Position numbers and translations under genes: made by a program
The notes under the pieces: generated by a model
Databases searched by the model: none
What the model was told of the DNA's origin: nothing
What the model saw: only the letters and a program-made list of their open reading frames with translations
In this document: piece after piece, positions 22,009-29,002 of the stretch
Numbering within the stretch: the first letter of the stretch is position 1
Layout of the letters: each line of letters starts with the position of its first letter
NCBI GenBank assembly: GCA_937921865.1
Contig: CAKZWF010000103.1
Location: forward strand, 1 to 34,675
DNA length: 34,675 bases
Direction of reading: 5' to 3'
Origin: an uncultured Pseudomonadales bacterium
GTDB lineage: Bacteria; Pseudomonadota; Gammaproteobacteria; Pseudomonadales; Azotimanducaceae

Positions 22009-22670
22009 GCCGCTTTAATCTGACCGGTATCGGCATGACGTCGCAGCGTACCCGGGATCGGCTGGTGCAGCGCCTTCAGGATCAGGGCATTACAGATCCC
22101 GAAGTGTTGCAGGCCATGGGCAACGTGCCTCGACACATCTTCATAGATGAAGCGCTTGCCCATCGTGCCTACGAAGATTCGTCGCTACCCATCGGCAATG
22201 GCCAGACTATCTCGCAACCCTTCACCGTTGCGCTGATGACGCAGACGTTATGTAACCAACCGAGGGCGAGGGTGCTTGAGGTGGGTACCGGCTCTGGTTA
22301 TCAGACCGCGGTGCTGGCCAATCACCGTCACGTTGGTCGGATCTACTCTGTGGAACGCCTCGGACCTCTGGTCACCCGTGCAGAAGAACGACTGCGGGCC
22401 ATGAAGGTTCAGCAGGTCAGGCTGCGGCACGCAGACGGTTATCTGGGTTGGCCTGAAGAAGGGCCGTTTGATGGCATCCTGGTGACAGCAGCGCCGCGTC
22501 AGGTGCCACCGGCTCTGCTCGAACAGCTCGCTGAAGGTGGTCGCCTGATCGTGCCGGTCGGCACGGACAATGGCCAGGTGCTGCAGATTTACGAGCGGAC
22601 CTCCGATGGCCTTGAGGTGACCAGCATCGACCAGGTGAAATTTGTGCCGCTGGTGAAGGGGCTGCGCTGA
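22005..22670 (+). CDS. pcm: Protein-L-isoaspartate O-methyltransferase
   Basis: Pcm methylates isoaspartyl residues in aged proteins so that they can return to aspartate, a stationary-phase repair function. The 221-residue protein starts at GTG 22005, overlapping truD by four bases. The typical N-terminus MTSQRTRDRLVQRL begins at an internal ATG (22035), so a 211-residue form is possible. Signatures are VPRHIFIDEALAHRAYED, LPIGNGQTISQPF, the SAM-binding LEVGTGSGYQTAVLA, and the C-terminal VKFVPLVKG. In most relatives surE precedes and nlpD-rpoS follow this gene; here surE is absent and rpoS is broken. Confidence 0.95.
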   Translation: MSRFNLTGIGMTSQRTRDRLVQRLQDQGITDPEVLQAMGNVPRHIFIDEALAHRAYEDSSLPIGNGQTISQPFTVALMTQTLCNQPRARVLEVGTGSGYQTAVLANHRHVGRIYSVERLGPLVTRAEERLRAMKVQQVRLRHADGYLGWPEEGPFDGILVTAAPRQVPPALLEQLAEGGRLIVPVGTDNGQVLQIYERTSDGLEVTSIDQVKFVPLVKGLR

Positions 22671-22710
22671 TGCTGGCGACAGCCCGGATCCATGGTGGGA
22701 AGTTCTGAGG

Positions 22711-23592
22711 GTGGCTGCAGCACCCGACATCCGGAGCCGCCGACAGTGGGCGGGTATTTACGGTCGTGGCATTGCGATGGGTATTGCTGAAGTGGTCCCC
22801 GGAGTGTCGGGCGGCACAATCGCTTTTGTGACCGGGATTTATGATGAACTCATTCATACCCTGGCCAGTTTCCGGCCCGCCTCGCTGCGATTGCTGACCA
22901 ACCCCACCGGTTTCTGGCAAGCTCATAATCTGAGCTTCCTGCTGGCGCTGGGGCTTGGCATGCTGACTGGTGTTGCGCTGTTTGCGCATCTGTTGAGTCT
23001 GGCGCTGGAGCACGCTCGGCCGGTGGTCTGGGCGTTCTTTCTCGGCGTCATATCACTGTCGGTTTACCTGCTGGGTCGTGATCGTTCGCGCCGTGGTCTG
23101 CTGCTCTACCTGCCGATTGGTCTGGTATTGGGTGTGATCATGGGCACGCTCGATACCTCGACGATTGATGCCCGCCCCTGGATGTTCTTTCTCGGCGGCG
23201 CGGTGGCGGTAGCTGCCTGGCTGCTGCCAGCTGTTTCGGGCAGTTTCATTCTGCTGGCGCTCGGGCTCTATGAAGGGGTTCTGGCAGCTTTAGTGGAGGT
23301 TGATCTGCCGATCATCGCGATGCTGCTCGGTGGCTGTCTGACCGGACTGCTGTGTTTCGCGAATTTTCTGTCCTGGCTGATGCGCCATCATCGTGAGGGA
23401 TTGTTGAGCCTGCTGACTGGATTCATGGCCGGATCGCTGCTGCGGCTGTGGCCGTGGGCGAACGCCGAAGGCGCTCTGTTCACACCAGCCGGCTACCAGC
23501 AGCAGTTGGCCGCTGACCCATTGCTGGTCTGGGTGATCGTCTCCTTTCTGGCTGGCACCGGCGTTATCTGGTGGTTGTCCCGTCTGAAATAG
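22711..23592 (+). CDS. DUF368 membrane protein, likely undecaprenyl-phosphate transporter (PopT family)
   Basis: The 293-residue protein is nearly all hydrophobic, with about eight membrane segments. It shows the DUF368 hallmark GIAEVVPGVSGGTIAFVTGI (residues 24-43, core PGVSGGT 30-36) and a related second copy LLPAVSGSFILLALGLYEG (171-189), as expected of an internal inverted duplication. DUF368 proteins have been reported as polyprenyl-phosphate translocases (PopT) that return undecaprenyl phosphate to the cytoplasmic face; that function here is by family only. The GTG start at 22711 is 40 bases after pcm; a GGTGGGA site lies upstream, but spacing is imperfect, and ATG 22777 would cut into the first motif. 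It occupies the place where nlpD often lies. Confidence 0.85.
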   Translation: MAAAPDIRSRRQWAGIYGRGIAMGIAEVVPGVSGGTIAFVTGIYDELIHTLASFRPASLRLLTNPTGFWQAHNLSFLLALGLGMLTGVALFAHLLSLALEHARPVVWAFFLGVISLSVYLLGRDRSRRGLLLYLPIGLVLGVIMGTLDTSTIDARPWMFFLGGAVAVAAWLLPAVSGSFILLALGLYEGVLAALVEVDLPIIAMLLGGCLTGLLCFANFLSWLMRHHREGLLSLLTGFMAGSLLRLWPWANAEGALFTPAGYQQQLAADPLLVWVIVSFLAGTGVIWWLSRLK

Positions 23593-23628
23593 AGGCTGCC
23601 GCGACTAGTCACTAAAGCTTCCTGTCGT

Positions 23629-23640
23629 TTTGTCGACAAA
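23629..23640. repeat. Perfect 12-bp palindrome upstream of the rpoS remnant
   Basis: TTTGTCGACAAA is a perfect palindrome 50 bases before the rpoS start. A second one, GACTAGTC (23603-23610), lies just before it. The stretch 23593-23689 is short and holds no gene; this may be the remains of the rpoS control region or a protein-binding site. No T-run supports a terminator. Confidence 0.35.
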
Positions 23641-23689
23641 GTGATTGTGGTGCAACAAACCCGTGGTACTGCTGAGCAGGGAGACAGCG

Positions 23690-24055
23690 ATGCTGGCTGA
23701 AGAATTAGAAAACGTTAACGATGACGCAGCGGTTCGGCAAACGAGCCCTGAAGCCGGCCGGAGCAACAGATTCCATGACGCCACCCGGCGGTATCTCAAA
23801 GAAATCGGTCGAGCATCTATGCCATCTGCTGGGTTCGGCAGGTCATCGAGGGGGGATCATGACTCAGACCCGGACGATTCGAGCGCCCGGCCACGGCGTT
23901 GCGGCGTCCGGAATTTCGAACCGCAGACGCTTGCAGAGGTAGATCGGGCAGCGGGCCTGACCCGGGAGCGGGTCAGACAGATTCAGTTGGATGTGTTGGC
24001 GCGACTCAAACGCCAGATGCGGGCGCAGGGTCTGGACGCCCTGGCGGTTTTTGAC
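23690..24055 (+). pseudogene. rpoS: rpoS pseudogene (stationary-phase sigma factor, multiple deletions and frameshift)
   Basis: RpoS is normally about 330 residues; only three scattered pieces remain. A strong ribosome site (AGGGAGA) and ATG 23690 lead into an acidic N-terminus ending in DATRRYLKEIG (23777-23809), which matches region 1.2. Next, in a different frame, SIYAICWVRQVIEGG (23812-23856) matches region 2.3-2.4. A run of six G (23850-23855) lacks one base, so the continuation IMTQTRTIRAPGHGV (23856-23900) is in a third frame. Then, back in the first frame, RRCGVRNFEPQTLAEV and GLTRERVRQIQ (from 23894) match region 4.2 up to the C-terminus (AVFD at 24055). Regions 2.1-2.2 and 3 to 4.1 are deleted and the original stop is lost. 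The place between pcm and fdxA-mutS is the usual rpoS locus. Confidence 0.88.
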
Positions 24056-24061
24056 TGCAGA

Positions 24062-24385
24062 TCAACGCTCCAGCAGCGCCAGTTTACCGGGCTTTCCGTC
24101 CCATTCGTCGACGTCGGGTGGCGGATCCTTTTTCTCAGTAATGTTTGGCCAGGTTTCGGCCAGCTCCTGATTCAATTCGAGAAACTGCTGCTGATCGTCG
24201 GGTAGTTCATCTTCTGAGAAGATGGCTTCGGCCGGACACTCGGGCTCACACAATGCGCAATCGATGCATTCGTCAGGATGAATCACCAGCATGTTTGGAC
24301 CTTCGTAGAAACAGTCCACTGGGCAGACTTCGACACAGTCCGTGTGTTTGCATTTAATGCAGTTTTCGCCGACGACAAAAGTCAT
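24062..24385 (-). CDS. fdxA: Seven-iron ferredoxin FdxA
   Basis: This 107-residue ferredoxin of the Azotobacter FdI type carries one 3Fe-4S and one 4Fe-4S cluster and serves as a low-potential electron carrier. Cys9, Cys17 and Cys50 are the expected ligands of the 3Fe cluster and Cys21, Cys40, Cys43 and Cys46 of the 4Fe cluster; two further cysteines (12 and 25) are also usual in this family. The N-terminus [20 protein letters not shown] and the acidic C-terminal tail are typical. It lies downstream of mutS on the same strand, and its stop is only six bases from the end of the rpoS remnant, with no terminator visible between them. Confidence 0.96.
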   Translation of the reverse strand: MTFVVGENCIKCKHTDCVEVCPVDCFYEGPNMLVIHPDECIDCALCEPECPAEAIFSEDELPDDQQQFLELNQELAETWPNITEKKDPPPDVDEWDGKPGKLALLER

Positions 24386-24416
24386 GGGTTTTCGCCCGTT
24401 ACTGGAAAAGCCGCGT

Positions 24417-24444
24417 ATTCTAACCGCTCACCTGGCAGTGTCGA
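24417..24444 (-). promoter_or_regulatory. Candidate fdxA promoter
   Basis: Read on the reverse strand, TCGACA (24444-24439) and TAGAAT (24422-24417) form a -35/-10 pair with 16-bp spacing, each one base away from consensus. The site falls in the 65 bases between the mutS stop and the fdxA start, so fdxA can be expressed independently of mutS. Confidence 0.55.
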
Positions 24445-24450
24445 GACCTG

Positions 24451-27027
24451 TCAGACCAGGGTTTTCAGCTCATAAAGCAGTTGCAGCGCTTCCCGAGCGG
24501 TGAGTGCATCCGGATCGACTTCGTCTAACCTGGTTCGCAGTGCATCATCTATTCCAGAAGTGGTGGTCTCATCCGGGACCGGTGTGGCGAACAGATCCAC
24601 CTGGAGCGGATTGGCCTGTGCCTGCGTCTGTTCCAGATCCTGCAGACGGATGCGCGCCTGACTCAGGACCTGTTCCGGCAGCCCGGCTATGCGGGCTACC
24701 TGGATGCCGTAGCTCTGGCTGGCCGGGCCTTCGTCGACGCTGTGCAGAAAAACGATTCTGCCGTCGTGTTCCGTGGCGGCGAGGTGCACATTGGCGGTGG
24801 CAGGCAGAGTTTCGTGTAAGGCTGTGAGTTCGAAGTAGTGGGTGGCAAACAGGGTGTAGGCCCGTAATTCTTCAGCGAGATATTTTGCCGTCGCCCAGGC
24901 CAGCGCCAGACCGTCATAAGTGCTGGTGCCTCGTCCGATCTCGTCGAGCAGTACCAGGCTTTCTGCGCTGGCGTGGTGGAGAATGTTGGCGGTCTCTGTC
25001 ATCTCCACCATGAAGGTGGATCGCCCGCCTGCCAGATCGTCCGAAGCACCAATCCGGGTGAAGATTCGATCAATGGGGCCAATGCGGGCGGCGCTGGCCG
25101 GGACAAAGCTGCCGCAGTAGGCCAGCAGCACGATCAGCGCGCACTGCCGCATGTAGGTGGATTTACCGCCCATGTTCGGGCCGGTAATGATCAGCATGCG
25201 CCGCTCGTCATCGAAGCGGGTATCGTTGGGAATAAACGGATCCGCACTTTGGGCTCGCACTACCGGGTGCCAACCGGCGCTGATGCTGATGCCGGTGTCA
25301 GCAACCAGCTCCGGACGGGCGAAGTTCAGACTCTGCGCCCGCTCGGCGAAACCGGCGAGCACGTCAACCTCGGCGACCGCGAATGCAGCCTGGCGCAATT
25401 CATTCGAATGCTCAGCCAGGCTCTCGAGCAGTTGTTCATATAAGGCTTTTTCCAGCTTGAGCGCCTGGGCCTGCGCGGTCAGTGCGCGATCTTCGAAGGC
25501 TTTCAGTTCCGGGGTGATGTAGCGTTCTGCGTTTTTTAACGTCTGCCGCCGAACATATTCAATCGGTACTTCGGTGGTTGCCGAACGAGAGGTTTCGAGA
25601 TAGTAGCCGTGCACCCGGTTATAGCCGACCTTGAGGGTGGCAATACCGGAACGCTCACGCTCGCGGATTTCCAGTTCCGCCAGCCAGTCGGCTGCGTTCT
25701 GGGTGAGATTGCGAAGCTCATCCAGGTCAGTATTGAAGCCGGGTGCAATGACACCCCCGTCGCGAATCGTCGCTGGCGGGGCGTCGATGACAGCACGCTG
25801 CAGCAGTGAGCGCTGCTCAACGAAGTCGGGCAGTCGGGTGGACAGTTCCCGCAGCCGTTCGACATCGGGCAACTGGTCTCGCAGTGACGGGAACTGCTCG
25901 AGTGCATTGCGGATCCGGACCAGATCCCTGGGGGTGGCGCTGTGCAGTGCCAGGCGGGAGACCGCACGCTCGAGATCGCCAACCTTGTTGAGGTGCTCAC
26001 GCAGGCTACCCAGCGAGCCTGAGTCCAGCAGTGCGGCAATAGCATCGTGTCGCTCGGCGGCCTGATCCTGACTGCGACGAGGTGCGTTCAGCCAGCGCCG
26101 CAACAGTCGTGCGCCCATGGCCGTCCGGGTGGTATTCATCAGCGCGAACAGCGTCGCGTCCTCAGAACCATCGAGGCGCATGTCCAGTTCCAGGTTGCGT
26201 CGGGAGTGGGCGTCCAGGGCGATGGTGTCCTGTCCGGAAAGTCGACGCACGGCATTGATGTGGGCCAGTTCCTGGCACTGGGTATGTTTCGCATACTGGA
26301 GCACGGCTGCAGCAGCACCAATACACGGTGAAGCGGCGTCAATCCCAAAGCCGCTGAGATCCCGGGTACCCGTCTGCCGCGTCAATTGTTTGAGGCCGAG
26401 AGTATTGTCGAACGCCAGCTGATCCAGAACCCGGGTGTGACCCGGGATGTCGGTCAGTGCTTCGGGCAGCAGGATTTCGGTGGGTCGATGTTGGGCCAGC
26501 GCGGCGATCAGGGTTTCGTAGTCGGCAGCTTCGGTGACCTGCAGTTCAGCGCTGTCCATTGCCAGCAGGGCAAGTCCATAAGGCCGACCAGCAGCGTCCG
26601 GTGGTTTGATACCCATCAGCAGCACATCGGCGAAACCCTGCTGCAGGGCTTCATCGGTGACCGTACCCGGTGTGACGATACGGACTACCGCTCGTTCTAC
26701 AGGACCTTTGCTGGTTGCCGGATCGCCAATCTGCTCGCAGATCGCCACGCTGACACCGCGTTCCACCAGTCGGGCGAGGTAGCCGTCGGCGGCGTGAAAC
26801 GGCACCCCGCACATTGGAATGGGTTCCCCCGCTGACTGACCCCGGCTGGTCAGGGTGATGTCGAGCAACTCTGCGGCGCGTTGCGCGTCCGCGTAGAAAA
26901 GCTCATAGAAATCGCCCATTCGGTAGAACAGCAGATCATCAGGATGCTCGCGTTTGATGCGCAGATACTGCTGCATCATCGGCGTATGGGCATCGAGCTC
27001 ATCCGGGATTGATGGGGTGGCATTCAT
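24451..27027 (-). CDS. mutS: DNA mismatch repair protein MutS
   Basis: MutS recognises mismatches and small loops and starts methyl-directed repair with MutL. The 858-residue protein opens [20 protein letters not shown]; the mismatch-reading Phe-x-Glu is Phe40/Glu42 in GDFYELF, followed by TLTSRGQS and PMCGVPFHA of domain I. Connector, lever and clamp regions follow, and the ATPase domain has Walker A GPNMGGKS at 616-623, Walker [17 protein letters not shown], and FATHYFELT. The length equals that of E. coli MutS (853) within a few residues. It is divergent from recA across a 167-bp gap. Confidence 0.97.
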   Translation of the reverse strand: MNATPSIPDELDAHTPMMQQYLRIKREHPDDLLFYRMGDFYELFYADAQRAAELLDITLTSRGQSAGEPIPMCGVPFHAADGYLARLVERGVSVAICEQIGDPATSKGPVERAVVRIVTPGTVTDEALQQGFADVLLMGIKPPDAAGRPYGLALLAMDSAELQVTEAADYETLIAALAQHRPTEILLPEALTDIPGHTRVLDQLAFDNTLGLKQLTRQTGTRDLSGFGIDAASPCIGAAAAVLQYAKHTQCQELAHINAVRRLSGQDTIALDAHSRRNLELDMRLDGSEDATLFALMNTTRTAMGARLLRRWLNAPRRSQDQAAERHDAIAALLDSGSLGSLREHLNKVGDLERAVSRLALHSATPRDLVRIRNALEQFPSLRDQLPDVERLRELSTRLPDFVEQRSLLQRAVIDAPPATIRDGGVIAPGFNTDLDELRNLTQNAADWLAELEIRERERSGIATLKVGYNRVHGYYLETSRSATTEVPIEYVRRQTLKNAERYITPELKAFEDRALTAQAQALKLEKALYEQLLESLAEHSNELRQAAFAVAEVDVLAGFAERAQSLNFARPELVADTGISISAGWHPVVRAQSADPFIPNDTRFDDERRMLIITGPNMGGKSTYMRQCALIVLLAYCGSFVPASAARIGPIDRIFTRIGASDDLAGGRSTFMVEMTETANILHHASAESLVLLDEIGRGTSTYDGLALAWATAKYLAEELRAYTLFATHYFELTALHETLPATANVHLAATEHDGRIVFLHSVDEGPASQSYGIQVARIAGLPEQVLSQARIRLQDLEQTQAQANPLQVDLFATPVPDETTTSGIDDALRTRLDEVDPDALTAREALQLLYELKTLV

Positions 27028-27127
27028 GAAGCAGGGGATGTTGCAGCCTCGCGGTTAGGACATCAAGTCTGTCAGCCAATCCGCTACGAACGCTGTAAGA
27101 AAAGTGCCTGATCTCCAGCTGCCTGGC

Positions 27128-27156
27128 TTGCACCGACTACTGTTTGAATATACAGT
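27128..27156 (+). promoter_or_regulatory. Candidate recA promoter
   Basis: TTGCAC (27128-27133) and TACAGT (27151-27156) are spaced 17 bp apart. The -10 overlaps the right half of the LexA box, so repressor binding would directly block RNA polymerase. The expected start near 27163 leaves a leader of about 30 bases to ATG 27195. Confidence 0.6.
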
Positions 27157-27157
27157 G
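27138..27157. promoter_or_regulatory. LexA (SOS) box of recA
   Basis: TACTGTTTGAATATACAGTG matches the gammaproteobacterial LexA operator: CTGT and ACAG half-sites separated by eight AT-rich bases (16-bp core 27140-27155), with outer TA on the left matching too. Its placement over the -10 box of the recA promoter is the expected one for SOS repression. Confidence 0.92.
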
Positions 27158-27194
27158 TTCGCAACTACGAGCAATATCCCTGGAGCTACCCCTA

Positions 27195-28289
27195 ATGAGC
27201 AAAGTCAGCAACAAAACCCTGGGTTCACAACCCGGCGATAGTGATTCCAACAAAGATCGTGCCCTTGGTGCGGCGCTGGCTCAGATAGAACGCCAGTTCG
27301 GTAAAGGTTCGATGATGCGCCTTGGCGATCGGGAACTGGTTGCCATCCCATCCGTTTCCACCGGCTCACTCGGCCTGGACATCGCGCTTGGCATTGGTGG
27401 ACTGCCACGAGGCCGGGTGGTCGAGATTTACGGTCCGGAATCATCCGGTAAAACCACGCTGACACTGCAGGTCATCGCCGAAGCACAGAAGGCGGGTGGT
27501 ACCTGTGCATTCATTGATGCGGAGCATGCACTCGATCCAATCTACGCTCAGTCGCTGGGTGTCGATACTGATGATCTGCTGGTTTCGCAGCCCGACACGG
27601 GTGAACAGGCCCTGGAAATCTGTGACATGGTCGTGCGCTCTGGCGCGGTAGACGTTGTGGTTGTGGATTCGGTGGCGGCATTGACTCCGCGAGCGGAGAT
27701 TGAAGGCGAAATGGGTGACACTCACGTCGGCCTTCAGGCTCGTCTGATGAGTCAGGCACTGCGCAAAATGACCGGCAACATCAAACAGTCCAATACTCTG
27801 GTGATCTTTATTAACCAGATTCGCATGAAGATTGGCGTAATGTTCGGCTCGCCGGAAACCACCACTGGTGGTAACGCGCTAAAATTCTATTCATCCGTTC
27901 GTCTGGACATTCGCCGGATTGGCGCAGTGAAGGAAGGCGAAGAGGTGGTCGGCAACGAAACCCGGGTCAAAGTGGTAAAAAACAAAGTTGCACCTCCGTT
28001 CCGGCAAACTGAGTTCCAGATTCTCTATGGTCAGGGTATTAATCATCTTGGCGAAGTGCTTGAACTGGGTGTTCAGCAGGGCATCGTTGAAAAATCTGGT
28101 GCCTGGTATTCGTATAAGTCTGATCGCATCGGCCAGGGTCGTAAAAATGCAGCCGACTTCCTGGCTGAGCATCCGGAAATCAGTGCAGAAATCGAAGGGC
28201 AGATCCGCGATCAACTGCTGCCGGAATTGAGCGAGAAAGATGAAGTTGTGGTACCTGAAGCCGCGCAGGATTCGCTCAGCTCAGACTGA
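27195..28289 (+). CDS. recA: Recombinase A
   Basis: RecA catalyses strand exchange and triggers LexA self-cleavage. ATG 27195 gives 364 residues. An in-frame TTG at 27144 lies inside the LexA box and upstream of the likely transcription start, so it is not the real start. The protein has the N-terminal helix ([22 protein letters not shown]), Walker [11 protein letters not shown], Walker [13 protein letters not shown], the [21 protein letters not shown] stretch around loop 2, and the C-terminal domain with [15 protein letters not shown]. The acidic tail is present. It is followed by recX after nine bases. Confidence 0.98.
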   Translation: MSKVSNKTLGSQPGDSDSNKDRALGAALAQIERQFGKGSMMRLGDRELVAIPSVSTGSLGLDIALGIGGLPRGRVVEIYGPESSGKTTLTLQVIAEAQKAGGTCAFIDAEHALDPIYAQSLGVDTDDLLVSQPDTGEQALEICDMVVRSGAVDVVVVDSVAALTPRAEIEGEMGDTHVGLQARLMSQALRKMTGNIKQSNTLVIFINQIRMKIGVMFGSPETTTGGNALKFYSSVRLDIRRIGAVKEGEEVVGNETRVKVVKNKVAPPFRQTEFQILYGQGINHLGEVLELGVQQGIVEKSGAWYSYKSDRIGQGRKNAADFLAEHPEISAEIEGQIRDQLLPELSEKDEVVVPEAAQDSLSSD

Positions 28290-28298
28290 GCGCTGCTG

Positions 28299-28865
28299 AT
28301 GAATTCGGATCTGAGTTTTGAAGATGCATCCAGCCAGGTGCTGGATGCTGGGACCGACAAGGGTGGTGATACAAGTCTGCCAGCGAGTGGAGTTGAGAAC
28401 CAACTGGAGAGTGCCGATCAGATCCGCCGGGTAGCGATGGACACCGCCATGCGAATGCTTGCGCTGCGTGAGCATAGTGCTGATGAGCTCGTACAGAAGC
28501 TGTGCGGCAAAGGCCATGATGGTGACGTCGTTGTGCAGGTGGTGGAAGAGCTCCAGCGCCTGGATCTGCAGTCGGATGATCGGTTTGTCGATAGCTTTTT
28601 TCGCGGCCGGTTAACCAAAGGTCATGGGCCCGTCCGTATCCGCCATGATCTGGTCCGCAAGGGTATTGACGAGACTCTTGTTGAAGAGACACTGACCCAA
28701 CCGGCTGAATTCTGGTTGGAACTGGCTGAGCGAGCCCGCTGCAAGCGCTTCGGCGACTCGTTGCCGGTGGGCGACAGCTCAGCCTGGACCTCACAAGCCC
28801 GGTTTCTCGCCCAGCGAGGTTTTCCGTCTGATCTTATTTACCGGGTGCTGGGCTCTCGCTACTAG
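28299..28865 (+). CDS. recX: Regulatory protein RecX
   Basis: RecX caps and inhibits RecA filaments. The 188-residue product has the three-helix repeats of the family: AMRMLALREHSADELVQKL, then VVEELQRLDLQSDDRFVDSF with RGRLTKGHGPVRIRHDLVRKGI, and a C-terminal QARFLAQRGFPSDLIYRVL. The first 40 residues are acidic and Ser-rich and have no counterpart in shorter family members; a later start would trim them, but none has a clear ribosome site. It lies directly after recA, so the SOS box should control both. Confidence 0.92.
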   Translation: MNSDLSFEDASSQVLDAGTDKGGDTSLPASGVENQLESADQIRRVAMDTAMRMLALREHSADELVQKLCGKGHDGDVVVQVVEELQRLDLQSDDRFVDSFFRGRLTKGHGPVRIRHDLVRKGIDETLVEETLTQPAEFWLELAERARCKRFGDSLPVGDSSAWTSQARFLAQRGFPSDLIYRVLGSRY

Positions 28866-28942
28866 GTCCGCCAGGCCACCGGGAGGCTGTAAAAGTGCGA
28901 CCCCTGGTGCCTTCCCTGTCCTGAAGGTGTGTGACGGGCAGG

Positions 28943-28972
28943 TACCGCAATCACCCATGTATCCCTTATACT
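28943..28972 (+). promoter_or_regulatory. Weak candidate promoter for alaS-lysC
   Basis: TATACT (28967-28972) is a good -10 box 30 bases before the alaS ATG, followed by GGCGCG. The best -35 at 18-bp spacing is TACCGC (28943-28948), which is poor. It lies in the 137-bp gap after recX. Confidence 0.3.
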
Positions 28973-29002
28973 GGCGCGTTTTTTATACGCCCGGCCGCCG
29001 CA

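Noticed and set aside
27144..27194. Upstream start for recA
   Set aside because: The TTG lies inside the LexA operator and before the expected transcription start; ATG 27195 gives the family N-terminus.
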